From JAGXLC01 sp964461045 (lineage in GTDB: Bacteria > Bacteroidota > Bacteroidia > Bacteroidales > UBA12077), in the NCBI GenBank assembly GCA_964461045.1, contig CAYWSJ010000026.1, forward strand, positions 1-41,117: a stretch of 41,117 nucleotides of DNA, given 5' to 3'. The notes beneath the pieces were generated by a model that searched no databases, was not told the DNA's origin, and was given only the letters and a program-made list of their open reading frames with translations. The translations under genes were made by a program, and so were the position numbers. Positions 25,072 to 34,286 of this stretch are shown piece after piece (the stretch's first letter is position 1; each line of letters begins with the position of its first letter).

Positions 25072-27852
25072 ATGAAAAGAATTAATAAAACCAGGAAGAG
25101 TCTGATGATGCTCTTCTTTTTTATTGTAGCTGGTATTTCACAGGTTTCAGCTCAATTAGCTGTGGTTTCCCACAGTCCGGACCAGAACCAACTTAATTGT
25201 GATACAGCCACAAACATTACAATAACTTTTAGCGAGTCGATTGCTGACACTGCCTTAACCACCCAAAAATTTAGCATTAACGGAACTGTCCATGGTCTGA
25301 TACCAGGGATTTTTTCAGGAGGTAATACTGAAACCATAACTTTCTCACCAGGCATCAGTTTTAGCCCGGGAGAAACAGTAACCGTTACATTGACAGGAAG
25401 CATTAATGATACCAATAACAACTTTTTGGCTCAGGATTATAGCTTTCACTTTATTGCTAAATCCGACACAGGGCAAACGCATTTTATTGAACACCTGATA
25501 AGTGATACTGCCGATGGAACACAGCATGTTCATGCTGCTGACATTGATGATGATGGGGATATGGATGCATTCTCAGCATCCTATTCAGCTCGAAAATATT
25601 CCTGGTATGAAAACACAGGCAATCAGGTTTTCACAGAACATATTATCCACAACAATGCAGGCGGCGCAAACGGAATTTATGCTGCCGATATGAACCACGA
25701 TGGAAATATGGATATTCTTACTTCTTCTACATACGACCCGGACGGAGTTAACGGCAATACAATCGCCTGGTATGAAAATGATGGTAGTTCAGGTTTTACA
25801 GAAAGAATAATTTCTTCATCTGCTTATAGTGCAGTTCGTGTTATTGCCTCAGACGTTAACGGGGATGGCCACATGGATGCTCTATCTTCTATGAATTATA
25901 CAGAGTTGTACAGGAATGATGGAAATCAAAATTTCAGTACAACCCAATTTACTCCTCCTGATTGGCCCGGTGGCTATTATGGAAATGAAAGTGTTCACTC
26001 AATAGACATGGACAAAGACGGCGATATTGATATCATTTCTGTGTATGGGTCAGATAGTCTGATTGTTTGGTATGAAAACAATGGCAGCGAAAACTTTACA
26101 GAGCAAATACTAACCAATGATGAATATAGCGTCAAAGATATCTATCCTATCGATCTGGATGGAGACAGCGACATAGATGTATTGGTTTCAAACGATTATA
26201 CAGACCAAATCTCCTGGTATGAAAATGACGGGAGCCAAAATTTTACGCAAAATATTATTTATACCGGATATACACCTCATAAAATTCATGCAGCCGATCT
26301 TAATGGTGACGGAAACCTAGACATTATAGCCTCTTTCTATTCAGGTGCCAATCGAATATTTTGGTTTGTAAATGATGGAAATCAGAATTTCACGCAGAAA
26401 ACTGTGGCTTCATATATAAGTATGCCTCAAAATGTTTACACTGCAGACATGGATAAAGATGGTGACCTCGATGTGTTATCTGTATCCTATTCATCAGGAC
26501 AAGTGATTTGGTATGAAAACACCTCTGCCCCGCCGCCTTCAATTGATACACAGCCTGCTGATAAAGAAGTTTGCGAAGAAACGAACACTACTTTTGATAT
26601 CACAGCCTCAGGAAATGAACCCATCGCCTACCAATGGCAACTTAATGATGGTTCAGGCTTTACAGACCTTCAAAATAATACAATATACTCTGGTGTCGAA
26701 ACTGCCTCTCTTTCTGTAAACTCGGTTAATTCCTCAATGAATAACTACTGGTACAGGTGTGTCGTTTCTAATGAAGCTGGAAGTACTTACAGTGATTCTG
26801 CTTCACTTCTGGTGAGGACCCAAACCGCTATTATCAGTCAGCCTGTCCCCGACACCAGCGTGTGTGAAGACAGCCCAAATATCGTTCTCAGCATATCAGC
26901 AGAGGGATCAAATCTTTCTTTTCAGTGGTATAAAGGAATGAGTGCTATCACAGGAGAAACTGACACAAGCCTGACAATTCTTCCTAAAGTCTCCAATTCA
27001 GGAAATTACTACTGTTACGTTTCAGGGGATTGTGGCGCATTAACCTCTGATTTCTCAAATGTTATAGTTGATACAAACACTGCTATTGTTGAACAACCTG
27101 AACCAACTGTGCATGCCTGTGAAAACGGTACGGATATTAACCTGTCCATCTCTGCCGAGGGATCTAATTTGAGCTATCAATGGTTTAAGGATGGAAACTC
27201 AATTCCCCAGGCAACAGATCCCTCCTTGCTGTTGACACCGGATTTTGAAAATGCAGGCACCTATTACTGCGAAGTTACTGGAAACTGCGGAATGGTTGCC
27301 TCCGATAATGCTTCTGTTTCTGTTGATACTGCCACAGTCATAATATCGCATCCTGTCTCTCAGGAAAATATTGATGAATCATCGGAAGTGACCTTTTCAA
27401 TTCAGGCTGAAGGAACAAATTTAAGTTATCAATGGAGAAAAGATGAAACCAGTCTGACAGATAATGAGCATATCAATGGTTCGCAAACAAACCAACTCAC
27501 CCTAAGTAATGTATCGGAAAGTGATGAAGGAGTCTATGATTGTCTTGTTAGTGGAAATTGTGGACAATCAGTAAGCAATGATGCAAACCTGGCATTGATT
27601 GCAACAAGTATTGAGTTATCGGAAACTGAAATTGAAGTTTATCCAAATCCCTCAGGGGGAAAATTCATCATTAAAAATGCAGAAGGCTACAATATTTCAA
27701 TAACTAATGTTACAGGAAAATTGATATATAAGGACAGTCTTTTGGAACAAATGAGTACCATCACTTTACAAAACGATTATGAGCCGGGAATTTATGTGAT
27801 TAAACTAATTAAGCAAGACCGTGTTATTGTATCAAAAATTCTGCTGAAATAA
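25072..27852 (+). CDS. T9SS-secreted beta-propeller (FG-GAP/VCBS) and Ig-domain protein
   Basis: A 926-residue secreted protein. Signal peptide about 1-27; a Big_5-type Ig-like domain (about 30-127, ending YSFHFIAKSD); seven FG-GAP/VCBS blades (about 140-485), each with a DxDxDGDxD calcium loop such as DIDDDGDMDA, DMNHDGNMDI and DLDGDSDIDV and a SWYEN strand; four Ig-like domains (about 490-840, YQWxxDG, then YYCxVSGNCG); and a T9SS sorting domain (about 855-926, IEVYPNPSGGKF, then YEPGIYVIKLIKQ). Seven blades suit a closed propeller. There is no enzymatic motif, so adhesion or binding is likely. It is monocistronic, with a terminator at 27859-27885. Confidence 0.88.
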   Translation: MKRINKTRKSLMMLFFFIVAGISQVSAQLAVVSHSPDQNQLNCDTATNITITFSESIADTALTTQKFSINGTVHGLIPGIFSGGNTETITFSPGISFSPGETVTVTLTGSINDTNNNFLAQDYSFHFIAKSDTGQTHFIEHLISDTADGTQHVHAADIDDDGDMDAFSASYSARKYSWYENTGNQVFTEHIIHNNAGGANGIYAADMNHDGNMDILTSSTYDPDGVNGNTIAWYENDGSSGFTERIISSSAYSAVRVIASDVNGDGHMDALSSMNYTELYRNDGNQNFSTTQFTPPDWPGGYYGNESVHSIDMDKDGDIDIISVYGSDSLIVWYENNGSENFTEQILTNDEYSVKDIYPIDLDGDSDIDVLVSNDYTDQISWYENDGSQNFTQNIIYTGYTPHKIHAADLNGDGNLDIIASFYSGANRIFWFVNDGNQNFTQKTVASYISMPQNVYTADMDKDGDLDVLSVSYSSGQVIWYENTSAPPPSIDTQPADKEVCEETNTTFDITASGNEPIAYQWQLNDGSGFTDLQNNTIYSGVETASLSVNSVNSSMNNYWYRCVVSNEAGSTYSDSASLLVRTQTAIISQPVPDTSVCEDSPNIVLSISAEGSNLSFQWYKGMSAITGETDTSLTILPKVSNSGNYYCYVSGDCGALTSDFSNVIVDTNTAIVEQPEPTVHACENGTDINLSISAEGSNLSYQWFKDGNSIPQATDPSLLLTPDFENAGTYYCEVTGNCGMVASDNASVSVDTATVIISHPVSQENIDESSEVTFSIQAEGTNLSYQWRKDETSLTDNEHINGSQTNQLTLSNVSESDEGVYDCLVSGNCGQSVSNDANLALIATSIELSETEIEVYPNPSGGKFIIKNAEGYNISITNVTGKLIYKDSLLEQMSTITLQNDYEPGIYVIKLIKQDRVIVSKILLK

Positions 27853-27858
27853 ACAAGG

Positions 27859-27885
27859 AAAAGCAGGTTTCTACAGCCTGCTTTT
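27859..27885 (+). terminator. Terminator between convergent genes
   Basis: AAAAGCAGG (27859-27867) and CCTGCTTTT (27877-27885), then further T residues on the plus strand. It ends the T9SS propeller gene and, with A/T on both sides, may also serve the convergent WbqC-like gene. Confidence 0.85.
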
Positions 27886-27904
27886 TTACTATATATCAAA
27901 ACAT

Positions 27905-28555
27905 TTAAAGAGAGATGCTTTGTACTAAAATATTTTCTGCATTAGCTCCCTCGTTGAATAATAAATCAATGATACTCAGATTTGGAACAAAACCAAACTT
28001 ATCACCAAAAACCTGGTAATAAAAATGAGGGTCGAATTTTTTATCTTTCTTTTGCATCCGCTTTTTAGGATGTATAGTTTCTCGATAATCAACCATATTT
28101 AAAGGAACTTTCCTGATAAATTCAGAAGTTAACTTAATAGTTGGACTCACTTCAAGTTGATCAAGGACGTAGTTCTGAATTTCAAGATTAAAATCTAAAA
28201 GAAATTTATATTTTTTCTCATAAAATGTTCGAAACTCATCCATGAAGAATTCAAAGAAAGGAGAAGAACTATAAGCTGACTCAATAGAAGTCCAGTGTTG
28301 TTTTTGCCAGTCAAGTGTATTATCTATCTCTATTTCTTTTGTTTTAACCTTCGGACGATCTTTAGTTACAGGAATAGTAAGCGGAAGTGTCCCATTTGCA
28401 GCAAGAATAATGCACCTGTTTCGGTAACTCTGTTTCTGAAAATTCTCATCAGATTCAATCAGAACCTGTTCAAAATTAATAAGTTTGGTATAATACTGAA
28501 CAGGTCCTAAGTATGCAGTGGATAATAAAGCTAAGGTCTTTTCTTCCATATTCAT
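27905..28555 (-). CDS. WbqC-family protein
   Basis: A 216-residue protein matching WbqC-like proteins: an early TAYLGPVQYYTKL motif, then NRCIILAANGTLPLTIPV, DWQKQHWTSIESAYSSSPFFEFF, and a C-terminal VFGDKFGFVPNLSIIDLLFNEG. Family members occur in O-antigen clusters and as stand-alone genes in Bacteroidota; the biochemical role is unproven. Start may be ATG 28555 or the in-frame ATG two codons later. It is downstream of lepB with a 76-nt gap and could be co-transcribed with dapB-lepB. Confidence 0.88.
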   Translation of the reverse strand: MNMEEKTLALLSTAYLGPVQYYTKLINFEQVLIESDENFQKQSYRNRCIILAANGTLPLTIPVTKDRPKVKTKEIEIDNTLDWQKQHWTSIESAYSSSPFFEFFMDEFRTFYEKKYKFLLDFNLEIQNYVLDQLEVSPTIKLTSEFIRKVPLNMVDYRETIHPKKRMQKKDKKFDPHFYYQVFGDKFGFVPNLSIIDLLFNEGANAENILVQSISL

Positions 28556-28631
28556 TAGCTTATCCTGTGCCCCGCTATATTTTTAACAGCAATTTCAGAA
28601 CCACAGGTTAATGAAAAGATCCCGGGAAATA

Positions 28632-30050
28632 TTAACTCCCAACAACATTAAACATTCTTTCCCAACGAATTTTTTTCAAAAACCTACCATATTTATTAAT
28701 TGATAACCAAATAAACACTGGTTTACCAACCACATGGTTTTCAGGCACGAAGCCCCAGTAACGAGAATCTGCAGAGTGATGTCGGTTATCTCCCATCATA
28801 AAATAGTAATCCATTTCAAAAGTATATTCATCAGCAGGTTCTCCATTAATATAAATGGTATTGTCTTCTATGCGAAGATCATTATCCTCATAGATGTCGA
28901 TTATACGCTCATAAAGAAGAATATTTTGAGTATTAAGTTTTATTGTTTTTCCTTTTTCGGGAACATATAAAGGACCAAAATTATCTTCTGTCCATTTATA
29001 AGTAGAATCAAAAGGAAAAATCAAATGATTGACCTGGTAAGGGTCAGTTTCTTCATATTTTTTAATATTTACTACATTGGTAAAATTTTTAATCTTACTT
29101 TTATTCTCCTGTGTAAGCGGCAGTCTGTAAGTTGAACTTTGCGTAATATAATGTCTGTCGTTAGGATTAATACCCAATCTTCTGAACAATATTGAATTTA
29201 TTTTTGACCCATCAGTTTTCACCATGTAATCATATTGCATATCCTCAAAATGAGGTTGTTCCTTTCCATTGATATAAACCTGTCCGTGTACAATTTCCAG
29301 CGAATCACCGGCTATTGCCACACATCGTTTTATATAGTTAGTTCTTTTATCCACAGGCCTTGTGGTTACATCATACTGATTTTTAATAAGCCTTCTTGAT
29401 TCATCCACATATTGATCAAACGGTTTGATTTGCGCCCCTCTTCGAATATCTCTGATTCTTAAATCGTTAGCAGTCTGCCTGACAATTGCATAGTAGTCCT
29501 GGTCCGACCTTTGTAAAATCACTGTATCACCGGCAGGGAAATTAAATACTACAATATCATTTCTTTCAACATCTCCAAAACCAGCCAGTCTTTTATAAGG
29601 CCATTTCACCCATTCTGTATACGATTTGGTTTTTTCAGTTAAGGGCATGGTGTTATGTGCAAAAGGGAAAGATATTGGTGTATTGGGCATTTTTGGTCCA
29701 TAACTTACTTTACTTACAAAAAGATAATCTCCCGCAAGCAATGTTTTTTCCATTGAGGAGGTAGGTATTGTATAAGCTTCAATAAAAAACAATCGAATAA
29801 GTGAAGCTGCAATAACTGCAAAAATCAGTGCATCTAACCATTCAACGGCTTTGCTCGGTTTTTTACCTCTTTTTTTCCAGAAAGCCCAGTTAACCTTTTT
29901 GGTAATATAAATATCAAAAATCACGGCGAGTCCGAACAATAACCAATAGTTACCAATCCAGATCACCCATAATACAAAGATTACTGAAACGAGTCCAAAC
30001 TTAAAAAAACGGTTTTTCAAAAATTCTTTAAGGGTCATAATGTTATGCAT
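28632..30050 (-). CDS. lepB: Signal peptidase I
   Basis: A 472-residue membrane serine protease that removes signal peptides from exported proteins. N-terminal membrane segments lie about 15-50 and 70-92. The catalytic Ser99 is in IPTSSMEKTLLAGD. The Lys region is NYIKRCVAIAGDSLEI (about residue 238), and box E reads MMGDNRHHSADSRYWGFVP. It is much longer than the typical ~320 residues because of an insertion between the catalytic Lys and the GDNR box, a common feature of Bacteroidota LepB. It overlaps the end of dapB by 8 nt, so the two are translationally linked; an in-frame ATG at residue 5 is an alternative start. Confidence 0.96.
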   Translation of the reverse strand: MHNIMTLKEFLKNRFFKFGLVSVIFVLWVIWIGNYWLLFGLAVIFDIYITKKVNWAFWKKRGKKPSKAVEWLDALIFAVIAASLIRLFFIEAYTIPTSSMEKTLLAGDYLFVSKVSYGPKMPNTPISFPFAHNTMPLTEKTKSYTEWVKWPYKRLAGFGDVERNDIVVFNFPAGDTVILQRSDQDYYAIVRQTANDLRIRDIRRGAQIKPFDQYVDESRRLIKNQYDVTTRPVDKRTNYIKRCVAIAGDSLEIVHGQVYINGKEQPHFEDMQYDYMVKTDGSKINSILFRRLGINPNDRHYITQSSTYRLPLTQENKSKIKNFTNVVNIKKYEETDPYQVNHLIFPFDSTYKWTEDNFGPLYVPEKGKTIKLNTQNILLYERIIDIYEDNDLRIEDNTIYINGEPADEYTFEMDYYFMMGDNRHHSADSRYWGFVPENHVVGKPVFIWLSINKYGRFLKKIRWERMFNVVGS

Positions 30051-30768
30051 TTAATAAATCATCCATAGAAAAAATTCCACTCTTGTTATAAATATATTCG
30101 GCAGCAAGAACAGCTCCAAGAGCAAAACCTTTCCTGCTTTTTGCTGAATGTTTAATTTCAATATTATCAAATTCAGAATCATAAGCAACCTTATGAATTC
30201 CAGGGATTTCATCCTTTCTTATTGATTTTACAGGTATTGTTTCATCAGAATCAGCAGTTTCTTCCTTCCACTTGTTTTTTCTGTTCATTTCCTTTATAAT
30301 TGATTCTGCTATTGTTACCGCAGTTCCGCTTGGCGCGTCCAGTTTATGTTTGTGATGGGTTTCTTCGATACTCACATCATAATTGGAATAGTTATTCATT
30401 AGTTTAGCCAGATGCTGATTCACTTTAAAGAACAAATTCACACCAATACTAAAATTAGAGGCATAGAAAAATGCTCCATTGTTTTCGAGGCAATATTTGC
30501 GAATATCATAAAATTTTTCAAGCCAGCCGGTAGTTCCCGATACAACAGGCACATTGTGTTCCATGCATTTCATCAGATTATCATATGCAGCATCAGGGAC
30601 AGAGAATTCAAGGGCTACATCAGCTTTTTTTAAATTTTCCTTATTAAAATCTTCCTGGTTGTTTTTATCGATTGTTAAAAAAACGTTGTGTTTTCTTTCT
30701 TCGGCGACTTGTTTAATTTCATGTCCCATTCTGCCATATCCAATTAGAAGAATATTAAGAGGTTTCAT
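30043..30768 (-). CDS. dapB: 4-hydroxy-tetrahydrodipicolinate reductase
   Basis: A 241-residue NAD(P)H-dependent reductase of lysine/diaminopimelate synthesis. It has an N-terminal Rossmann motif (LLIGYGRMGHEI, 7-18), VVSGTTGW and ASNFSIGVNLFF, and the catalytic EETHHKHKLDAPSGTA stretch with His-His and Lys. The length is slightly short of the usual ~270, as in other Bacteroidota. It overlaps lepB by 8 nt, a frequent pairing in this phylum. It lies 124 nt after rplT, with a terminator in between on the minus strand only for genes further downstream of rplT's stop, so it has its own promoter somewhere in that gap. Confidence 0.95.
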   Translation of the reverse strand: MKPLNILLIGYGRMGHEIKQVAEERKHNVFLTIDKNNQEDFNKENLKKADVALEFSVPDAAYDNLMKCMEHNVPVVSGTTGWLEKFYDIRKYCLENNGAFFYASNFSIGVNLFFKVNQHLAKLMNNYSNYDVSIEETHHKHKLDAPSGTAVTIAESIIKEMNRKNKWKEETADSDETIPVKSIRKDEIPGIHKVAYDSEFDNIEIKHSAKSRKGFALGAVLAAEYIYNKSGIFSMDDLLNA

Positions 30769-30845
30769 TATTATCTGACTTTTTAAAATTTGCAGATTGC
30801 TAAATTAAGATTTTTTGCCTACAATCCATTGTTAAAATAAATTAA

Positions 30846-30872
30846 AAAAGGGAAGCGCACTGCCTCCCTTTT
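30846..30872 (-). terminator. Terminator of the thrS-infC-rpmI-rplT operon
   Basis: AAAAGGGAAGC (30846-30856) and GCCTCCCTTTT (30862-30872) pair with a single A-C mismatch; on the minus strand the hairpin is followed by T residues. It lies 20 nt after the rplT stop. Confidence 0.85.
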
Positions 30873-30892
30873 CAAGTTTGTATGTGGTAATT

Positions 30893-31237
30893 TTATTTTA
30901 CTTTTTTAACAACAGCCTGAAAAGCTTTTGGATTATTCATGGCCAGATCTGCCAGCACTTTTCGGTTTAATTCAATTCCTTTTTTGTGCAATTTACCCAT
31001 AAATTCAGAGTAAGACATTCCATTTTGCCTTGCTCCGGCATTAATTCTCTGGATCCATAATTTTCTAAAGTTACCTTTCTTCTTTTTTCTGTCTCTGTAA
31101 GAATAGAGAAGTCCTTTCTCTACTGCATTTTTTGCTACTGTGTAAACATTTTTTCTGGCACCAAAATAGCCTTTAGCTTGTTTAAGAATTTTTTTTCGTC
31201 TTCTTCTTGATGCTACAGAATTTACTGATCTTGGCAT
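30893..31237 (-). CDS. rplT: 50S ribosomal protein L20
   Basis: A 114-residue ribosomal protein with the classical start MPRSVNSVASRRRRKKILKQAKGYFGARKN and the globular C-terminal part with the WIQRINAGARQNGMSYSEFMGKL motif. L20 binds 23S rRNA early in 50S assembly and, in E. coli and Bacillus, represses its own operon by binding a leader that mimics its rRNA site. Here a nested 49-nt RNA structure lies just before the gene (31253-31301). It is the last gene of the operon. Confidence 0.98.
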   Translation of the reverse strand: MPRSVNSVASRRRRKKILKQAKGYFGARKNVYTVAKNAVEKGLLYSYRDRKKKKGNFRKLWIQRINAGARQNGMSYSEFMGKLHKKGIELNRKVLADLAMNNPKAFQAVVKKVK

Positions 31238-31252
31238 AATTCATAATTTTTT

Positions 31253-31301
31253 GAATGTACAGCGATCTGCTTTCTGGCAGACTCTTTCGGCTGGGACATT
31301 C
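31253..31301 (-). promoter_or_regulatory. Structured RNA between rpmI and rplT (candidate L20 autoregulatory site)
   Basis: Read on the minus strand, three nested stems form: outer GAATGT/ACATTC, middle CAGC/GCTG and inner TCTGC/GCAGA with loop CAGAAA. A purine-rich internal loop (CGAAAGAG opposite TC) separates the middle and inner stems. It fills most of the 81-nt gap and ends 15 nt before the rplT ATG. This layout suits a ribosomal-protein binding site in mRNA. There is no T-run, so it is not a terminator. Confidence 0.55.
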
Positions 31302-31318
31302 TGGTTAAAAACTAAATT

Positions 31319-31516
31319 TTACTTCATTCCTAATAACTGCTTGATATCATTCTCGTTGGTTTTATCAACGATTGAATAATACCTGAGATTTCTCTTTTGC
31401 TTTTTTGTTTTCTTTCTCAACAAATGGCTTTTGTAAGCATGCTTTCTCTTGATCTTTCCGCTCCCGGTAATTCCAAATCTTTTTTTTGCTCCGGGATTCG
31501 TTCTTGTTTTTGGCAT
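31319..31516 (-). CDS. rpmI: 50S ribosomal protein L35
   Basis: A 65-residue basic protein with the L35 pattern: MPKTRTNPGAKKRFGITGSGKIKRKHAYKSHLLRKKTKKQKRNL. The normal length is about 64. It lies 29 nt after infC and is followed by the structured gap before rplT, the standard infC-rpmI-rplT order. Confidence 0.98.
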   Translation of the reverse strand: MPKTRTNPGAKKRFGITGSGKIKRKHAYKSHLLRKKTKKQKRNLRYYSIVDKTNENDIKQLLGMK

Positions 31517-31545
31517 AATACAATAATTTATTTTTATATATCAAG

Positions 31546-32100
31546 TTAGTTGTTCTTTTTCGATATTTTCGGAGCAATGAACATAATCATTCTCTTACCC
31601 TCAAGCTTTGGCATTTTTTCAACTTTACCATATTCTTCAAGGTCTTGTGCGAGTCTTAAAAGAAGTATTTCTCCTTTGTCTTTAAAAAGAATAGATCGAC
31701 CTTTAAAAAATACGAATGCTTTAACCTTAGCTCCGTCCTGTAAAAACTTTTTAGCATGATTCAATTTAAAATTGTAATCATGATCATCAGTATTCGGTCC
31801 AAATCTTATTTCTTTAACAACAACCTTGCTTGCTTTAGCTTTCTGAGCTTTTTGTTTCTTTTTCTGCTGATAAAGAAACTTTTGATATTCTATAATTTTG
31901 CATACCGGTGGCTCAGCCTTGGGCGATACTTCCACAAGGTCCAGTCCGATTTCATCTGATAACTTTAATGCTTCTTCAATAGTATAGATTCCAGGATTTT
32001 CTACATTTTCTCCCACAAGTCTCACCTGTGGTGCACGAATTTCTTTATTTATCCTGTAATCAGGTTGTTGTTTGGCGTTTTTGTTTCTTCTTTTTCCTAT
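31546..32100 (-). CDS. infC: Translation initiation factor IF-3, starting at AUA
   Basis: IF-3 keeps ribosomal subunits apart and checks the start codon. The conserved N-terminus RINKEIRAPQVRLVGENVEN is encoded upstream of any ATG; the first GTG (32025) would remove the RINKEIRAPQ block. Following the frame back gives ATA (32098-32100) placed 7 nt after AGGAGGG (32108-32114), giving 184 residues beginning IGKRRNKNAKQQPDYRIN. No ATG, GTG or TTG fits that Shine-Dalgarno. Rare start codons (AUU in E. coli) are known for infC and give autoregulation, since IF-3 rejects them. The C-terminal domain (RFGPNTDDHDYNFKLNHAKKFL) is complete. Confidence 0.9.
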   Translation of the reverse strand: MGKRRNKNAKQQPDYRINKEIRAPQVRLVGENVENPGIYTIEEALKLSDEIGLDLVEVSPKAEPPVCKIIEYQKFLYQQKKKQKAQKAKASKVVVKEIRFGPNTDDHDYNFKLNHAKKFLQDGAKVKAFVFFKGRSILFKDKGEILLLRLAQDLEEYGKVEKMPKLEGKRMIMFIAPKISKKNN

Positions 32101-32107
32101 TTTACTG

Positions 32108-32114
32108 CCCTCCT
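32108..32114 (-). promoter_or_regulatory. Strong Shine-Dalgarno of infC
   Basis: AGGAGGG on the minus strand, preceded by eight A residues and 7 nt before the AUA codon. Strong Shine-Dalgarno sites are rare in Bacteroidota, so its presence in front of a non-standard start is telling. Confidence 0.8.
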
Positions 32115-32144
32115 TTTTTTTGGTTATACTACTGCAAAATTAAT

Positions 32145-34091
32145 CTATTGATTTATAAAGTCAAGTTGTTTTTGAATTTCTTTTTGTAAAAAATCTTTAA
32201 ATTCTTCTAATTTCATAGAACCTTGATCTCCTTCTCCTTGTTTCCTCACTGAAACAGACTCATTTTCAACTTCTTTCTCTCCTACGATAAGTAAATAAGG
32301 TATCTTCTTCAGCTCATTGTCCCTGATTTTCTTACCAATTTTTTCATTTCTTCCATCAAACAGGCTGCGAATATCGTAATTATTTAGAAATTTTGAAACT
32401 TTTTCTGCATAATCATTAAATTTTTCACTAATTGGCAGTACAACCGCCTGCTCTGGGACCAACCATAGTGGGAATTTACCTGCTGTATGTTCAATAAGTA
32501 CAGCAACAAATCTCTCCATGGATCCAAATGGCGCCCTGTGAATCATTACAGGCCTGTGTCTTTCGTTGTCGGACCCTATATATTCCAGTTCAAATCTTTC
32601 GGGAAGGTTATAATCTACCTGTATGGTTCCAAGTTGCCATTCTCTACCCAGGGCATCTTTTACCATAAAGTCGAGCTTAGGGCCGTAAAAAGCGGCTTCA
32701 CCATATTCTACTTTAGCATCCAGTCCTTTTTCCTCCACAGCCTCGAGTATTGCTTCTTCTGATTTTTGCCAGTTTTCTTCACTTCCTATATAATCCTCTG
32801 TATTTCCTTTTTCTTTTAGAGAAACCTGAACAGTATAATTATCAAACTCCAGGGCAGTAAATATTTTGAAGATAATATCCATTACCTTTTTAAACTCATC
32901 TTTTAACTGGTCCGGACGACAGAAAATATGGGCATCATCCTGGGTAAAACCTCTGACTCTGGTTAAACCGTGCAATTCACCACTCTGCTCATACCGGTAT
33001 ACAGTACCAAATTCTGCAAATCTTACCGGCAGATCTCTGTATGAATATTGTTTGCTTTTATATATTTCACAATGATGCGGGCAATTCATCGGTTTAAGCA
33101 GGAACTCCTCTCCTTCAGCCGGAGTATTAATTGGCTGAAATGAATCTCTTCCATACTTTTCATAATGCCCCGAAGTCACATACAGTTCTTTCTGTCCAAT
33201 ATGCGGAGAAATTACCTGGTCATAACCGTATTCTTTTTGTATTTTTTTCAGGAAATTTTCCAGTCTTTCTCTGAGCTGGGCCCCTTTAGGCAGCCATAAA
33301 GGCAAACCCTGCCCTACTTTTTGAGAAAAGGTGAAAAGTTCCAGTTGCTTTCCTAATTTACGGTGGTCTCTTTTCTTAGCTTCTTCAAGCATTTCAAGGT
33401 ACTCATCCAGTTGTTTTTTCTTAGGAAAAGTAATCCCATAAATTCTTGTAAGCTGCTTGTTGTTTTCATCTCCTCTCCAGTAAGCTCCTGCAATATTTAA
33501 GAGCTTAACAGCCTTAATATACCCTGTGTTTGGGAGATGTGGTCCACGACAAAGATCTGTGAAATCGCCATGTTTATAAAATGAAATGGTTCCGTCTTCC
33601 AAATCACCTATTAATTCAACTTTATATTCATCTCCTTTTTCTTTGTAATACTGTAAAGCCTGGGGTTTTGGAACTTCTTCTCTTACGTATTCGTTTTTCT
33701 GACTGGCCAGTTCTTTCATCTTTTTTTCAATCTTTGGAAGATCCGCTTCGGTCAGAACTCTGTCTCCCAAATCCACATCATAATAAAAGCCGTTCTCAAT
33801 ACTGGGTCCTATACCAAATTTTACTCCCGGATATAATTTTTCAAGTGCTTCTGCCATTAAGTGTGCAGAAGAGTGCCAGAAGGCATGTTTCCCCTCTTCA
33901 TCTTCCCACTTATTAAGTTTTATTTTGGCATCTTTATGAATGGGCCGCTTCAAATCCCATACTTCTCCATCTACTGTAATGGATAATACTTCTTTTGCCA
34001 GTCTGGGACTAATTGAACGGGCTATATCTAAACCAGTAACCCCTTCTTCAAATTCTTTAACTGAATTGTCGGGTAATGTAATTTTTATCAT
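32145..34091 (-). CDS. thrS: Threonyl-tRNA synthetase
   Basis: A 648-residue class II aminoacyl-tRNA synthetase charging tRNA-Thr. Domains in order: TGS (1-62), SAD/editing domain (about 70-225, HSSAHLMAEALEKLYP), catalytic core with motif 2 (FGTVYRYEQSGELHGLTRVRGFTQDDAH) and zinc ligands (MNCPHH; VMIHRAPFGSMERF), and the anticodon-binding domain (about 550-640, FLNNYDIRSLFDGRNEKIGKKIRDNEL). It is first in the thrS-infC-rpmI-rplT operon, 44 nt before the infC start. A -7 element lies at 34116-34123. Confidence 0.98.
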   Translation of the reverse strand: MIKITLPDNSVKEFEEGVTGLDIARSISPRLAKEVLSITVDGEVWDLKRPIHKDAKIKLNKWEDEEGKHAFWHSSAHLMAEALEKLYPGVKFGIGPSIENGFYYDVDLGDRVLTEADLPKIEKKMKELASQKNEYVREEVPKPQALQYYKEKGDEYKVELIGDLEDGTISFYKHGDFTDLCRGPHLPNTGYIKAVKLLNIAGAYWRGDENNKQLTRIYGITFPKKKQLDEYLEMLEEAKKRDHRKLGKQLELFTFSQKVGQGLPLWLPKGAQLRERLENFLKKIQKEYGYDQVISPHIGQKELYVTSGHYEKYGRDSFQPINTPAEGEEFLLKPMNCPHHCEIYKSKQYSYRDLPVRFAEFGTVYRYEQSGELHGLTRVRGFTQDDAHIFCRPDQLKDEFKKVMDIIFKIFTALEFDNYTVQVSLKEKGNTEDYIGSEENWQKSEEAILEAVEEKGLDAKVEYGEAAFYGPKLDFMVKDALGREWQLGTIQVDYNLPERFELEYIGSDNERHRPVMIHRAPFGSMERFVAVLIEHTAGKFPLWLVPEQAVVLPISEKFNDYAEKVSKFLNNYDIRSLFDGRNEKIGKKIRDNELKKIPYLLIVGEKEVENESVSVRKQGEGDQGSMKLEEFKDFLQKEIQKQLDFINQ

Positions 34092-34115
34092 AATTTATAC
34101 TTCTATTAAAAAGTG

Positions 34116-34123
34116 CAAAGATA
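34116..34123 (-). promoter_or_regulatory. -7 element of the thrS operon
   Basis: TATCTTTG on the minus strand matches TAnnTTTG and lies 24 nt before the thrS ATG. No TTTG was found at the proper -33 distance. Confidence 0.4.
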
Positions 34124-34286
34124 TAATTTCCTTAGAATAATTAATAAACTAATCTACACAAAACTTCGTTATATATATTATTAATATTACAATTATGGCA
34201 ACAGATTGTTCTTCAGTGTTTATTATATAACTGATCTTTCCTCCTCTCTCAAAGCATTCTTTTACAACTTGAAATAACATTAAAAA

